DNA from: an uncultured Erythrobacter sp.
Lineage (GTDB): Bacteria > Pseudomonadota > Alphaproteobacteria > Sphingomonadales > Sphingomonadaceae
Assembly: GCA_947495695.1 (NCBI GenBank)
Contig: CANLZP010000002.1
Coordinates: 1 to 64,000, forward strand
DNA: 64,000 nt
Direction: 5' to 3'
Both the position numbers and the translations under genes were made by a program. Under the pieces are notes generated by a model. The model was not told the DNA's origin and did not search any database. It worked only from the letters and a program-made list of their open reading frames with translations. Below are positions 56,902 to 64,000 of this stretch, piece after piece. The first letter of the stretch is position 1. Each line of letters begins with the position of its first letter.

Positions 56902-57534
56902 TCAATCCAGCTTCGGTGGGAAGCCGGGTTCTGCCTTGGCCATCGCTGCCTGATAGGCCGGGCGAGCACCAATGCGTTGCAGATAGGCTTTCAGATTGGG
57001 CATGTGGTCGATGCTCATATCGCTGAATGCGCGCGCCGTGGTGAGCGAGAAACCGAGCATGATGTCGGCCGTGGTGAAGTTTGCTCCGCCGAAATAGTCT
57101 GTCTCGCCCAATTGGCGCTCAACCGATGCCCAGGCATTGGTGACCCGCTTCATAAGGCTGGGCGGCATTTCCGCGCCAACGGCATTGATGGCAATGCCCA
57201 TCATGCCATTGGTCATCAGCGTCGCATTGGCAAAGTGATACCAATAGAGGTGCTGGGCAAAGTCGGGATGGTCGGGGCCGGGGACGAGTTCGGTATCAGG
57301 GACATATTTGCCGACGATATAGTCCATGATGGCGCCGCTTTCGCCCAGCAATGTACCTTTGTCCTCGATCAGAGGCGCGATTTCCATTGGGTGCAGCGCC
57401 TTCAATTCGGGCGGGGCGAGCCGCGTTTCAGGATCGCGATTATAAAGCTTGAGATCATATTCGAGGCCCAGCTCCTCGCACAGCCAGACGATGCGTTCGG
57501 ATTGCGAAATACGCAGATGGTGTACGGTCAGCAT
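56902..57534 (-). CDS. glutathione S-transferase
   Basis: The 210-residue protein has an N-terminal domain MLTVHHLRISQSERIVWLCEELGLEYDL, then LHPMEIAPLIEDKGTLLGESGAIMDYI, the GSH-binding pattern with Glu-Ser, and a C-terminal helical domain (FTTADIMLGFSL). It ends in ARPAYQAAMAKAEPGFPPKLD, whose counterpart survives as vestiges at about 56000-56075 and 47465-47525. The ATG has AGGAGAG upstream. It follows the photolyase gene after 26 bases, probably in one operon. Confidence 0.9.
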   Translation of the reverse strand: MLTVHHLRISQSERIVWLCEELGLEYDLKLYNRDPETRLAPPELKALHPMEIAPLIEDKGTLLGESGAIMDYIVGKYVPDTELVPGPDHPDFAQHLYWYHFANATLMTNGMMGIAINAVGAEMPPSLMKRVTNAWASVERQLGETDYFGGANFTTADIMLGFSLTTARAFSDMSIDHMPNLKAYLQRIGARPAYQAAMAKAEPGFPPKLD

Positions 57535-57560
57535 GGGTGGTCTCTCCTAAAGATCGTGTT

Positions 57561-59138
57561 CTATGTGTATCGGGCCCAGCCTTCGCTGGCTGGTTCAAGA
57601 CTGTCGAGGAATTTCTGCGCGCTGGTCAGATATTCGCCTTGCTTGTCCTCGCCCATCCGGTCCCAATTGGAATAGATCCGCCCGACCCGGTGGTTCTTTT
57701 CCAGCAAATCGCGGTGGCGATCCATGAAATGCCAATACAGCGGGTTGAAGGGGCATGCGCCTTCACCGGTTTTCTTGGACACGGAATAGCTGCATTCCTT
57801 GCAGTAATCGGACATCTTGTTGATGTAGTTCCCGCTGGCAGCATAGGGCTTGGTGGCCAGATGTCCGCCTTCTGCATACAGGATCATGCCCACGACATTG
57901 GGCATTTCGACCCATTCGAACGCATCGGCATAAACGATCAAAAACCAATCCTGTACTTGGCGGGGATCGATCCCGGCCAGCAGGCAGAAATTGCCCAGTA
58001 CCATAAGGCGCTGGATGTGATGGGCATGGGCGTTGTCATGGGTGGAGCGGATGCAATCGGAAAGGCAGCGCATGTCTGTCTCGCCGGTCCAGAAAAATTC
58101 CGGAAGGGCGCGCTGTGCATTCAACCCGTTCTTGCTCTCAAGATCGGGCATGAAGTGCCAATAAAACCCGCGAATATATTCACGCCAGCCGATAATCTGG
58201 CGGATGAATCCCTCAACCGAATTGAGCGGGGCCTCACCTGCGTCATAGGCGGCCTCGGCCCTTTGGCACAGGTCGAGAGGATCGAGCAGACCCAAATTGA
58301 TGCTGGTAGACAGCATGGAATGATAGAGATCGTCCGAGCCGTGGACCATCGCATCCTGATAGGGACCGAATTGTGTCAGTCGCTCGGTAAAGAATGCCTG
58401 GGCGGCTTGTTCTGCCTGATCGCGAGTAACGGGCCAATGCATCGGCTCAAGCCTACCGAAATGGCTGCCGAAACGGTCAGCGACCAGAGTGATGACTTCA
58501 CGAGTGATTTCGTCAGGTTCAAACTTGGGTCGGGCTGGTGCGTCCATTTCGCCATCTTTGGGCGGTTGACGATTTTCCTTGTCCAAATTCCACTCGCCGC
58601 CCACCGGCACCATTTTCCCTTGGCCATCGTCCGTCATCAGCAGGCCGGTTTTGCGCCGCATTTCGCGGTAGAAATGCTCCATCGTCAGATGCTTGCGATC
58701 GTTTGCCCACTCCGAAAATTCCTGATGGGTGCAGATGAATCGATCGTCGGGCAGAATTTCTACAGGGCAAGCGAACTTCTCCTGCCATTCGTCCTGCATT
58801 TGTCGCACCCGCCACTCGTTTGCTTCGGTGACCTGGACTTCGCGCGGGTCATGGCGTTCAATGGCCCGGGCCAATTCACCGGTCAGACTGTCCGAGTTCC
58901 CGTCATCATCCAGCTTGATATAGTCGACCGTCCATCCGGCCTGTTCCAGCTCGTCCGCGAAATGGCGCATGGCAGAAAACACCAACGCAATCTTTTGCTG
59001 GTGGTGTTTGACGTTGGTCGCTTCGTCCCAAACCTCTGCCATAAAGATGACGGTGTCGTCCTTAGCCGGTCCGCGCAGGCTGGAAATCGTGCGGGTCAGC
59101 TGGTCGCCCAGGATCGGGATGAGGATAGGTTGGGACAT
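57561..59138 (-). CDS. iron-sulfur cryptochrome/(6-4) photolyase, PhrB type
   Basis: The 525-residue FAD protein repairs UV photoproducts or signals light, in the bacterial iron-sulfur photolyase group. Four Cys, at 358, 446, 449 and 462, have spacings 88-3-13, the same as the reported 4Fe-4S ligands of Agrobacterium PhrB. The opening PILIPILGDQLTRTISSLRG and the long helical C-terminal domain (DDLYHSMLSTSINLGLLDPLDL) fit. It lies 35 bases after priA. A DUF2256 gene, a frequent genomic partner of this family, lies at 16969-17124. Confidence 0.93.
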   Translation of the reverse strand: MSQPILIPILGDQLTRTISSLRGPAKDDTVIFMAEVWDEATNVKHHQQKIALVFSAMRHFADELEQAGWTVDYIKLDDDGNSDSLTGELARAIERHDPREVQVTEANEWRVRQMQDEWQEKFACPVEILPDDRFICTHQEFSEWANDRKHLTMEHFYREMRRKTGLLMTDDGQGKMVPVGGEWNLDKENRQPPKDGEMDAPARPKFEPDEITREVITLVADRFGSHFGRLEPMHWPVTRDQAEQAAQAFFTERLTQFGPYQDAMVHGSDDLYHSMLSTSINLGLLDPLDLCQRAEAAYDAGEAPLNSVEGFIRQIIGWREYIRGFYWHFMPDLESKNGLNAQRALPEFFWTGETDMRCLSDCIRSTHDNAHAHHIQRLMVLGNFCLLAGIDPRQVQDWFLIVYADAFEWVEMPNVVGMILYAEGGHLATKPYAASGNYINKMSDYCKECSYSVSKKTGEGACPFNPLYWHFMDRHRDLLEKNHRVGRIYSNWDRMGEDKQGEYLTSAQKFLDSLEPASEGWARYT

Positions 59139-59173
59139 TGCTTATGAGAATGCACGAGCGCGCACTTGGTGCC

Positions 59174-61339
59174 TCAAACAAAGCTGTAAGGATCAATATC
59201 AACGCCCAGCCGCACACCAGGCGGGAACTGAAAGGCGTCCAGCCACCCGGCGATGATCTTCTGCAATTCCACGCTGCGCCGCGCATTGATCAAGAAGCGA
59301 TAGCGATACCGCCCGCGCAACAAGGCAAGCGGGGCAGGCGCGGGGCCCAGCACCATCAAATCATCGTGTTGCGGGCGTCCAGTGCCCAGACGGTTGGCCG
59401 CCTCGCGCGCCTCGCGGTCATCCTCTGACGAGATGATGATGGCAGCCCATCGGCCAAAGGGCGGAGCGCCCGCATCGCGCCGCGCCTCTGTTTCGGCGGC
59501 ATAAAAGGCATCGCGGTCACCATCGACCAAGGCTGCAATGACAGGCGCATCGCCATGCCGGGTTTGCAAGAACACTTCCCCCGGCTTGGCTCCGCGTCCG
59601 GCGCGGCCGGCAACTTGTGCAATTTGTTGATAGGTTCGCTCTGCAGCGCGCAAATCGCCGCCTTCCAATCCAAGATCGGCATCAACCACGCCAACCAAAG
59701 TCAAATCGGGAAAGTGGAAACCTTTGGTGACCAATTGCGTGCCCACGATCACGTCAATCCCGCCAGCCTCGGCTTGAGCGATAAAGGCCGCTGCGCGTTC
59801 GGGCGAGTTGAGCGTGTCGGAGGTGGCGATGGCAACGCGGGCCTCGGGCAAAATCTCGGCCACTTCGTCTGCGATCCGTTCAACACCGGGGCCACAAGCG
59901 ACCAGACAATCGGGCTCGCCGCATTCGGGGCAGGTCTGGGGCGGGGTCGTCTCGTGTCCGCAATGATGGCACGACAGGCGGCGCGATAGGCGATGTTCAA
60001 CCAGCCAGGCGCTGCAATTGGGGCATTTGAAACGGTAACCGCAATTGCGGCACAGCGTCAGCGGAGCAAAGCCGCGCCGGTTGAGGAATAATAGCGATTG
60101 CTCGCCCTTGGCCAGCCGGTCTTCCAATGCGGCAACCAATGGCGGGGCCAGCCAGCGGCCCGCGCCAGGCTTTTCCTGAGTCAGATCGATCGTTTGAATG
60201 CTGGGCAATTGCGCCCCGCCAAAGCGGCTGGGCAGGTCGAGCTTTTCATAGATGCCGCTTTCCGCCATTTGCAGGCTTTCCAGCGCGGGTGTTGCACTGG
60301 CGAGGACCACGGGAATTTTCTCAAACCTGGCGCGCATCACCGATACATCGCGCGCATTGTAGCGCACGCCATCGTCCTGCTTGAAGCTGACCTCATGCGC
60401 CTCATCGACCACGATCAGGCCGAGGTTGGCATAGGGCAGGAACAGGGCCGATCGAGCTCCGACCACCACTTGCGCACTTCCATCACTGATGGCGCGCCAC
60501 GCGCGGCGACGCTCGGTGGATTTGAGCGAGGAATGCCACAGCACGGGTGCCGCGCCAAAGCGGCGTTCGAACCGGGTCAAAAATGCTTCGGTCAGGGCGA
60601 TTTCGGGCAGCAGGACGAGCACTTGGCGGCCCAAGCGGATGGCCTCGGCCACGGGCTCGAAATAGACCTCGGTTTTGCCCGATCCGGTCACCCCGTCGAG
60701 TAGGAAGGGGGCAAAGTCCTTATCCTTCACCGCCTGCGTCAGCCGGTCCGCCACCTCGCTCTGATCGGCAGACAGGTCGGGCGTGTCATGATCCGCTTTG
60801 GCGCGCGGGAACGGCTGATCGATGGCCACAGTAACAGGCTCGATCAGTCCGGCGTTGACCATGCCGCGCAACACTCCGTCGGAAACGCCCGCAATCGCGC
60901 CAAGCTCGCGGATGGTGCCTTGCTCGCCCACCAGTTTATCCAGCGCAATCGAACGCTTGGGCGTTAGGCGTTCGGCCTCCACTCCGCTCAAGCGATATTC
61001 GGTCATGGTGGCCGGGCCACCCAACGCGCCGCCGCTGGAAATGACCATCCGCGCAACCGAGGACATATGCGCGCAGTAATAGTCGGCGGTCCATTCAATC
61101 AGCCTGCGCAAAGGCGCAGACAGGGGCGGAACCGGCAGAACTTCACGGATCGGGCGCAGCTTTGATGCGGGCACCTCGTCGCCTGCCAACCGCTCCGGCT
61201 CCCACACGATGCCGGTGATCTGACGCGGCCCCAAGGGTGCGATAACCACTGCGCCCGGCTCCACCACCATGCCATCCGGCACGCTATAGTCGAGCACGCT
61301 AAGCGCTCGGTTAAACACAAGAAGACGGACGCGGTTCAT
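59174..61339 (-). CDS. priA: primosomal protein N' (replication restart helicase PriA)
   Basis: PriA reloads the replisome at stalled forks. The 721-residue protein has the N-terminal DNA-binding domain (MNRVRLLVFNRALSVLDYSVPDG), Walker A GVTGSGKT, the VVDEAHEVSFKQ box and the zinc-binding Cys pairs in CRNCGYRFKCPNC and CHHCGHE, followed by CPECG. The start at 61339 is preceded by AGGAGGGGG; the frame continues upstream to 61642, but that overlaps the divergent aldolase gene. It opens the priA-photolyase-GST-GST run. Confidence 0.96.
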   Translation of the reverse strand: MNRVRLLVFNRALSVLDYSVPDGMVVEPGAVVIAPLGPRQITGIVWEPERLAGDEVPASKLRPIREVLPVPPLSAPLRRLIEWTADYYCAHMSSVARMVISSGGALGGPATMTEYRLSGVEAERLTPKRSIALDKLVGEQGTIRELGAIAGVSDGVLRGMVNAGLIEPVTVAIDQPFPRAKADHDTPDLSADQSEVADRLTQAVKDKDFAPFLLDGVTGSGKTEVYFEPVAEAIRLGRQVLVLLPEIALTEAFLTRFERRFGAAPVLWHSSLKSTERRRAWRAISDGSAQVVVGARSALFLPYANLGLIVVDEAHEVSFKQDDGVRYNARDVSVMRARFEKIPVVLASATPALESLQMAESGIYEKLDLPSRFGGAQLPSIQTIDLTQEKPGAGRWLAPPLVAALEDRLAKGEQSLLFLNRRGFAPLTLCRNCGYRFKCPNCSAWLVEHRLSRRLSCHHCGHETTPPQTCPECGEPDCLVACGPGVERIADEVAEILPEARVAIATSDTLNSPERAAAFIAQAEAGGIDVIVGTQLVTKGFHFPDLTLVGVVDADLGLEGGDLRAAERTYQQIAQVAGRAGRGAKPGEVFLQTRHGDAPVIAALVDGDRDAFYAAETEARRDAGAPPFGRWAAIIISSEDDREAREAANRLGTGRPQHDDLMVLGPAPAPLALLRGRYRYRFLINARRSVELQKIIAGWLDAFQFPPGVRLGVDIDPYSFV

Positions 61340-61523
61340 CCCCCTCCTATGAGGGCGCAAGGGGGCTTCAAGCAAGATGCCATGTGACGATCTTGTCAGC
61401 TTATGGTGGATGGGATGCGATTGCTCATCGGGGGTAATTGGGTGGGTGAGGGTGGTCAGCGAGCCCAGCGCAGGTATAGAACATGGCTCAAGAATCGCTG
61501 ACTTATGATCGGAGCTCACTTTC

Positions 61524-62180
61524 ATGAAATTCTTCGCTGACACCGCCGAGATTGACGACATCAAGGAACTGGCTGCCACCGGCCTGCTCGACGGGGTCAC
61601 CACCAACCCATCGCTGATTGCGAAGTCGGGCCGCGATTTCATGGAAGTTACACGAGAGATCTGCGGGCTGACCGATGGTCCGGTGTCGGCAGAAGTTGTC
61701 GCGCTGGATCACGCGACGATGATGAAAGAAGCCGAAGTCCTGCGCAAAATCGCAGACAATGTCTGCATCAAGGTTCCGCTGACGATTGACGGGCTGAAAA
61801 CCTGCAAGGCGCTGACAGAAGACGGCACAATGGTGAATGTGACGCTGTGCTTTTCCGCCAATCAGGCGTTGTTGGCGGCAAAGGCCGGAGCGACTTTTAT
61901 CAGCCCCTTCGTCGGACGCCATGACGACAATGGCTTTGATGGCATGGAACTGATCAGCGACATTCGCCTGATCTATGACAATTACGGTTTCGACACAGAA
62001 ATTCTGGTCGCGTCGGTCCGCCATGTCACCCATGTTCTGGAAAGCGCGAAGATTGGTGCCGATGTGATGACTGCGCCGCCCAAAGTGATCAAATCGCTGT
62101 TCAACCACATACTGACAGATAAGGGGATTGAAGGTTTCCTTGCTGACTGGGAAAAGACCGGCCAAAGCATCACGGGATAA
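61524..62180 (+). CDS. tal: fructose-6-phosphate aldolase/transaldolase, short type
   Basis: This 218-residue TIM-barrel class I aldolase acts in the pentose phosphate pathway or in F6P cleavage. The opening [31 protein letters not shown], Schiff-base Lys83 in NVCIKVPLT, and [13 protein letters not shown] are diagnostic of the TalC/FSA group. Motifs do not separate transaldolase from F6P aldolase. The ATG has GGAG upstream. It is divergent from priA. Confidence 0.95.
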   Translation: MKFFADTAEIDDIKELAATGLLDGVTTNPSLIAKSGRDFMEVTREICGLTDGPVSAEVVALDHATMMKEAEVLRKIADNVCIKVPLTIDGLKTCKALTEDGTMVNVTLCFSANQALLAAKAGATFISPFVGRHDDNGFDGMELISDIRLIYDNYGFDTEILVASVRHVTHVLESAKIGADVMTAPPKVIKSLFNHILTDKGIEGFLADWEKTGQSITG

Positions 62181-62208
62181 TTCCATTCCCTGAACCGGGC
62201 ACGATTGA

Positions 62209-64000
62209 TTGGCTGAAGAAACTCCTCTCGACAAATTTAAGCACGCGCTGACCGGCGCGAGCCGCGCTATTGCGGGCGAAGCCGATGTGGAAGTCGCATG
62301 GAGTGCGGACAAACCGTCCTCCTCGGGCCACCATTTCCGCGTGCCTTTGCCAGGCCGCGATTTGCCTATGGAGCAAGTGACCGAAGCGCGCGGTTTTGCT
62401 GACAGTTTCGCGCTTAAATTGCGGCACCACAATGAAGCGATGCATGCCCAAAAGGCTCCGCCAGAGGCCACTGCGCGAGCCTGTTATGATGCCATCGAGC
62501 AAACCCGTTACGAAGCGCTGGGTGCGAACAATTTTAGTGGGATACGGGCTAATCTTGATGCAGCGGTAGAACTGCGGACCGCTTCTGATCCGATCACGCG
62601 CGCGCAAACGCAGGATGATGTGCCGCTGCAAACCGCGCTGTCCCTGATCCTGCGCGAGGCGCTGACCGGACAAGACATTCCCGACACGGCGAAGGCCGGG
62701 GTCGAGTTGGTCCGCGAATTTATTGAAAGCAAGGTCGGCAAGAATTTCGAGACGTTGGCGCTCTCGCTCGACGATCAAGAGGCTTTCCAGTCGCTGTCGC
62801 TCGATATGTTGCAGCAGCTCGATTTGACCCAGCCAGCTGATGCTCCTGACGATGCCGATAATGATCAGGGCGACGAGGAAGACGGCCAGGACGAAGAGCA
62901 GCAGGACGGCGAGGACGAACAGGGCGAAGGCGATCCGCAAGCGTCCGAGATGGCAGGTGAATCGTCGGAAGGCGAAGATCAGGGCGAAGGCGAAGCGGAA
63001 TCCTCCTCCGATCAGGAAATGGCCGATGGCGAGCCGGGCGATGAAGGCGACGAGGGCATGATGCCTGTGCGTCCCAACCGTCCACAAGGCGACATTGGCG
63101 ATGGGTCAGACTATCGCGCCTATACCGAAGGGTTTGACGAAGAGGTGGAGGCGAGCGAGCTGTGCGATGCGGAGGAATTGGACCGCTTACGCGCCTATCT
63201 CGACAGTCAGCTGACCGGCCTGCAGGGCATTGTGACGCGGCTGGCCAACCGGCTGCACCGCAAGCTGATGGCGCAGCAGAACCGCAGTTGGGATTTTGAC
63301 CAGGAAGACGGGATCATTGATGCAGCGCGCCTGTCGCGCGTGGTTGTCTCGCCTGGCACCTCGATGGCCTATAAAACAGAGCGTGATATCGAGTTCAAAG
63401 ATACCATCGTCACGCTGCTGATCGACAATTCAGGTTCCATGCGCGGGCGGCCCATCTCCATTGCAGCAATCAGCGCGGACATTCTGGCGCGTACGCTGGA
63501 GCGCAGCGGCGTGAAGACCGAGATATTGGGTTTCACCACGCGGGCATGGAAGGGCGGCCAATCGCGCGAGAAATGGCTGGCTGATGGCAAGCCACCACAA
63601 CCCGGTCGGCTGAATGATCTGCGCCATATCATCTACAAACGCGCCGATGATCCGTGGCGCCGTTCGCGCCGCAATCTCGGCCTGATGATGCGCGAAGGCT
63701 TGCTGAAAGAGAACATCGATGGCGAGGCGCTGATGTGGGCGCATAACCGCCTGATGGGCAGGCGCGAGGATCGCCGCATCTTGATGGTGATTTCCGACGG
63801 CGCGCCGGTGGATGATTCCACGCTCAGCGTGAACAGCGCGGGCTATCTGGAAAGCCATTTGCGCTCGGTCATCGAATGGATCGAGAAATTTTCGCCCGTG
63901 CAATTGGCCGCGATTGGCATTGGTCATGATGTGACGCGCTATTATCGGCGCTCGGTAACGATCATGGATGTCGAGCAGCTGGGCGGCACGATCATGGAAC
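62209..64000 (+). CDS. cobT: cobaltochelatase CobT subunit, C terminus outside window
   Basis: This partial gene, 597 codons seen, encodes the VWA-domain subunit of the aerobic ATP-dependent cobaltochelatase that, with CobS and CobN, inserts cobalt into hydrogenobyrinic acid diamide. After an N-terminal domain with [14 protein letters not shown] comes a long acidic stretch rich in Asp, Glu, Gln and Gly (about 207-290). A VWA domain follows with the metal-binding DNSGS at 406-410. The TTG at 62209 comes directly after an in-frame TGA, so no earlier start is possible; it lies 28 bases after the aldolase stop. The 3' end lies past the window. Confidence 0.92.
   Translation, partial: MAEETPLDKFKHALTGASRAIAGEADVEVAWSADKPSSSGHHFRVPLPGRDLPMEQVTEARGFADSFALKLRHHNEAMHAQKAPPEATARACYDAIEQTRYEALGANNFSGIRANLDAAVELRTASDPITRAQTQDDVPLQTALSLILREALTGQDIPDTAKAGVELVREFIESKVGKNFETLALSLDDQEAFQSLSLDMLQQLDLTQPADAPDDADNDQGDEEDGQDEEQQDGEDEQGEGDPQASEMAGESSEGEDQGEGEAESSSDQEMADGEPGDEGDEGMMPVRPNRPQGDIGDGSDYRAYTEGFDEEVEASELCDAEELDRLRAYLDSQLTGLQGIVTRLANRLHRKLMAQQNRSWDFDQEDGIIDAARLSRVVVSPGTSMAYKTERDIEFKDTIVTLLIDNSGSMRGRPISIAAISADILARTLERSGVKTEILGFTTRAWKGGQSREKWLADGKPPQPGRLNDLRHIIYKRADDPWRRSRRNLGLMMREGLLKENIDGEALMWAHNRLMGRREDRRILMVISDGAPVDDSTLSVNSAGYLESHLRSVIEWIEKFSPVQLAAIGIGHDVTRYYRRSVTIMDVEQLGGTIME

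Noticed and set aside
57537-59147. 536-codon open frame on the plus strand
   Set aside because: It mirrors the photolyase gene, whose four Cys ligands and domain order make the minus strand the coding one.
62170-63087. 305-codon minus-strand frame with a hydrophobic, Leu-rich appearance
   Set aside because: It is antisense to the acidic region of cobT; the hydrophobic look is the complement of GAC/GAA-rich codons.

Overview
The window looks like chromosomal DNA of an alphaproteobacterium of the order Sphingomonadales, probably Erythrobacteraceae-like. This rests on gene content and order: atpHAGDC without the Fo genes, lptD-surA-pdxA-ksgA, pepA-DUF2256-holC-ndk, purM-purN next to a DUF2066-like gene and hdaA, and a short-form cysE followed by DUF2794. 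Protein style and fairly even, moderately high GC agree. The species call is an inference. I see no rRNA, tRNA, CRISPR array, transposase or phage gene.

Layout. 1-839: a small membrane protein and a gene-poor stretch with a 19-bp direct repeat. 840-4334 (minus): arginine succinyltransferase pathway genes astA and astB behind an M20 amidohydrolase. 4538-6634: malate synthase G. 6723-9676: a tightly coupled outer-membrane barrel / 7TM protein / ATP-grasp ligase-like triplet. 9686-15383 (minus): the outer-membrane biogenesis operon lptD-surA-pdxA-ksgA. 15499-18202: pepA, DUF2256, holC, ndk, with a 45-bp tandem repeat inside. 18360-22410: an MddA-like methyltransferase, a sulfotransferase, purN fused to a YjbR domain, and purM. 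22483-25503: DUF2066-like, hdaA, cysE, DUF2794. 25591-36531: housekeeping and envelope genes (DUF2157-like, SDR, gph, glmU, SOUL protein, prolyl oligopeptidase, GT39-like, metaxin-like GST), ending in a divergent Rrf2 regulator / heme-type membrane protein pair. 36604-41364 (minus): F1 ATP synthase operon. 41628-47331: TauD-type dioxygenase, membrane-anchored trypsin-like protease, ada, M3 peptidase.

47435-56287 is the accessory part. Two divergent YadA-like trimeric autotransporters (minus at 48044-51091, plus at 54159-55928) enclose an AmpG-like MFS transporter and a TetR regulator. On the outside the segment is bounded by two same-orientation copies of about 305 bp from the 3' end of a glutathione S-transferase gene. 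The left copy cuts off another gene and makes a chimeric pseudogene. 56082-61339 (minus) returns to conserved genes: priA, a PhrB-type iron-sulfur photolyase and two GSTs. 61524-64000 (plus): transaldolase-like fsa/tal and the start of cobT, cut by the window edge.

The most interesting points are the adhesin/efflux-type island with its duplicated boundary and shared Cys-bracketed calcium-type module, the three-gene envelope ligase cassette at 6.7-9.7 kb, the symmetric double-palindrome promoter between the Rrf2 gene and its neighbour, the PurN-YjbR fusion, and short dispersed repeats sitting at stop codons.
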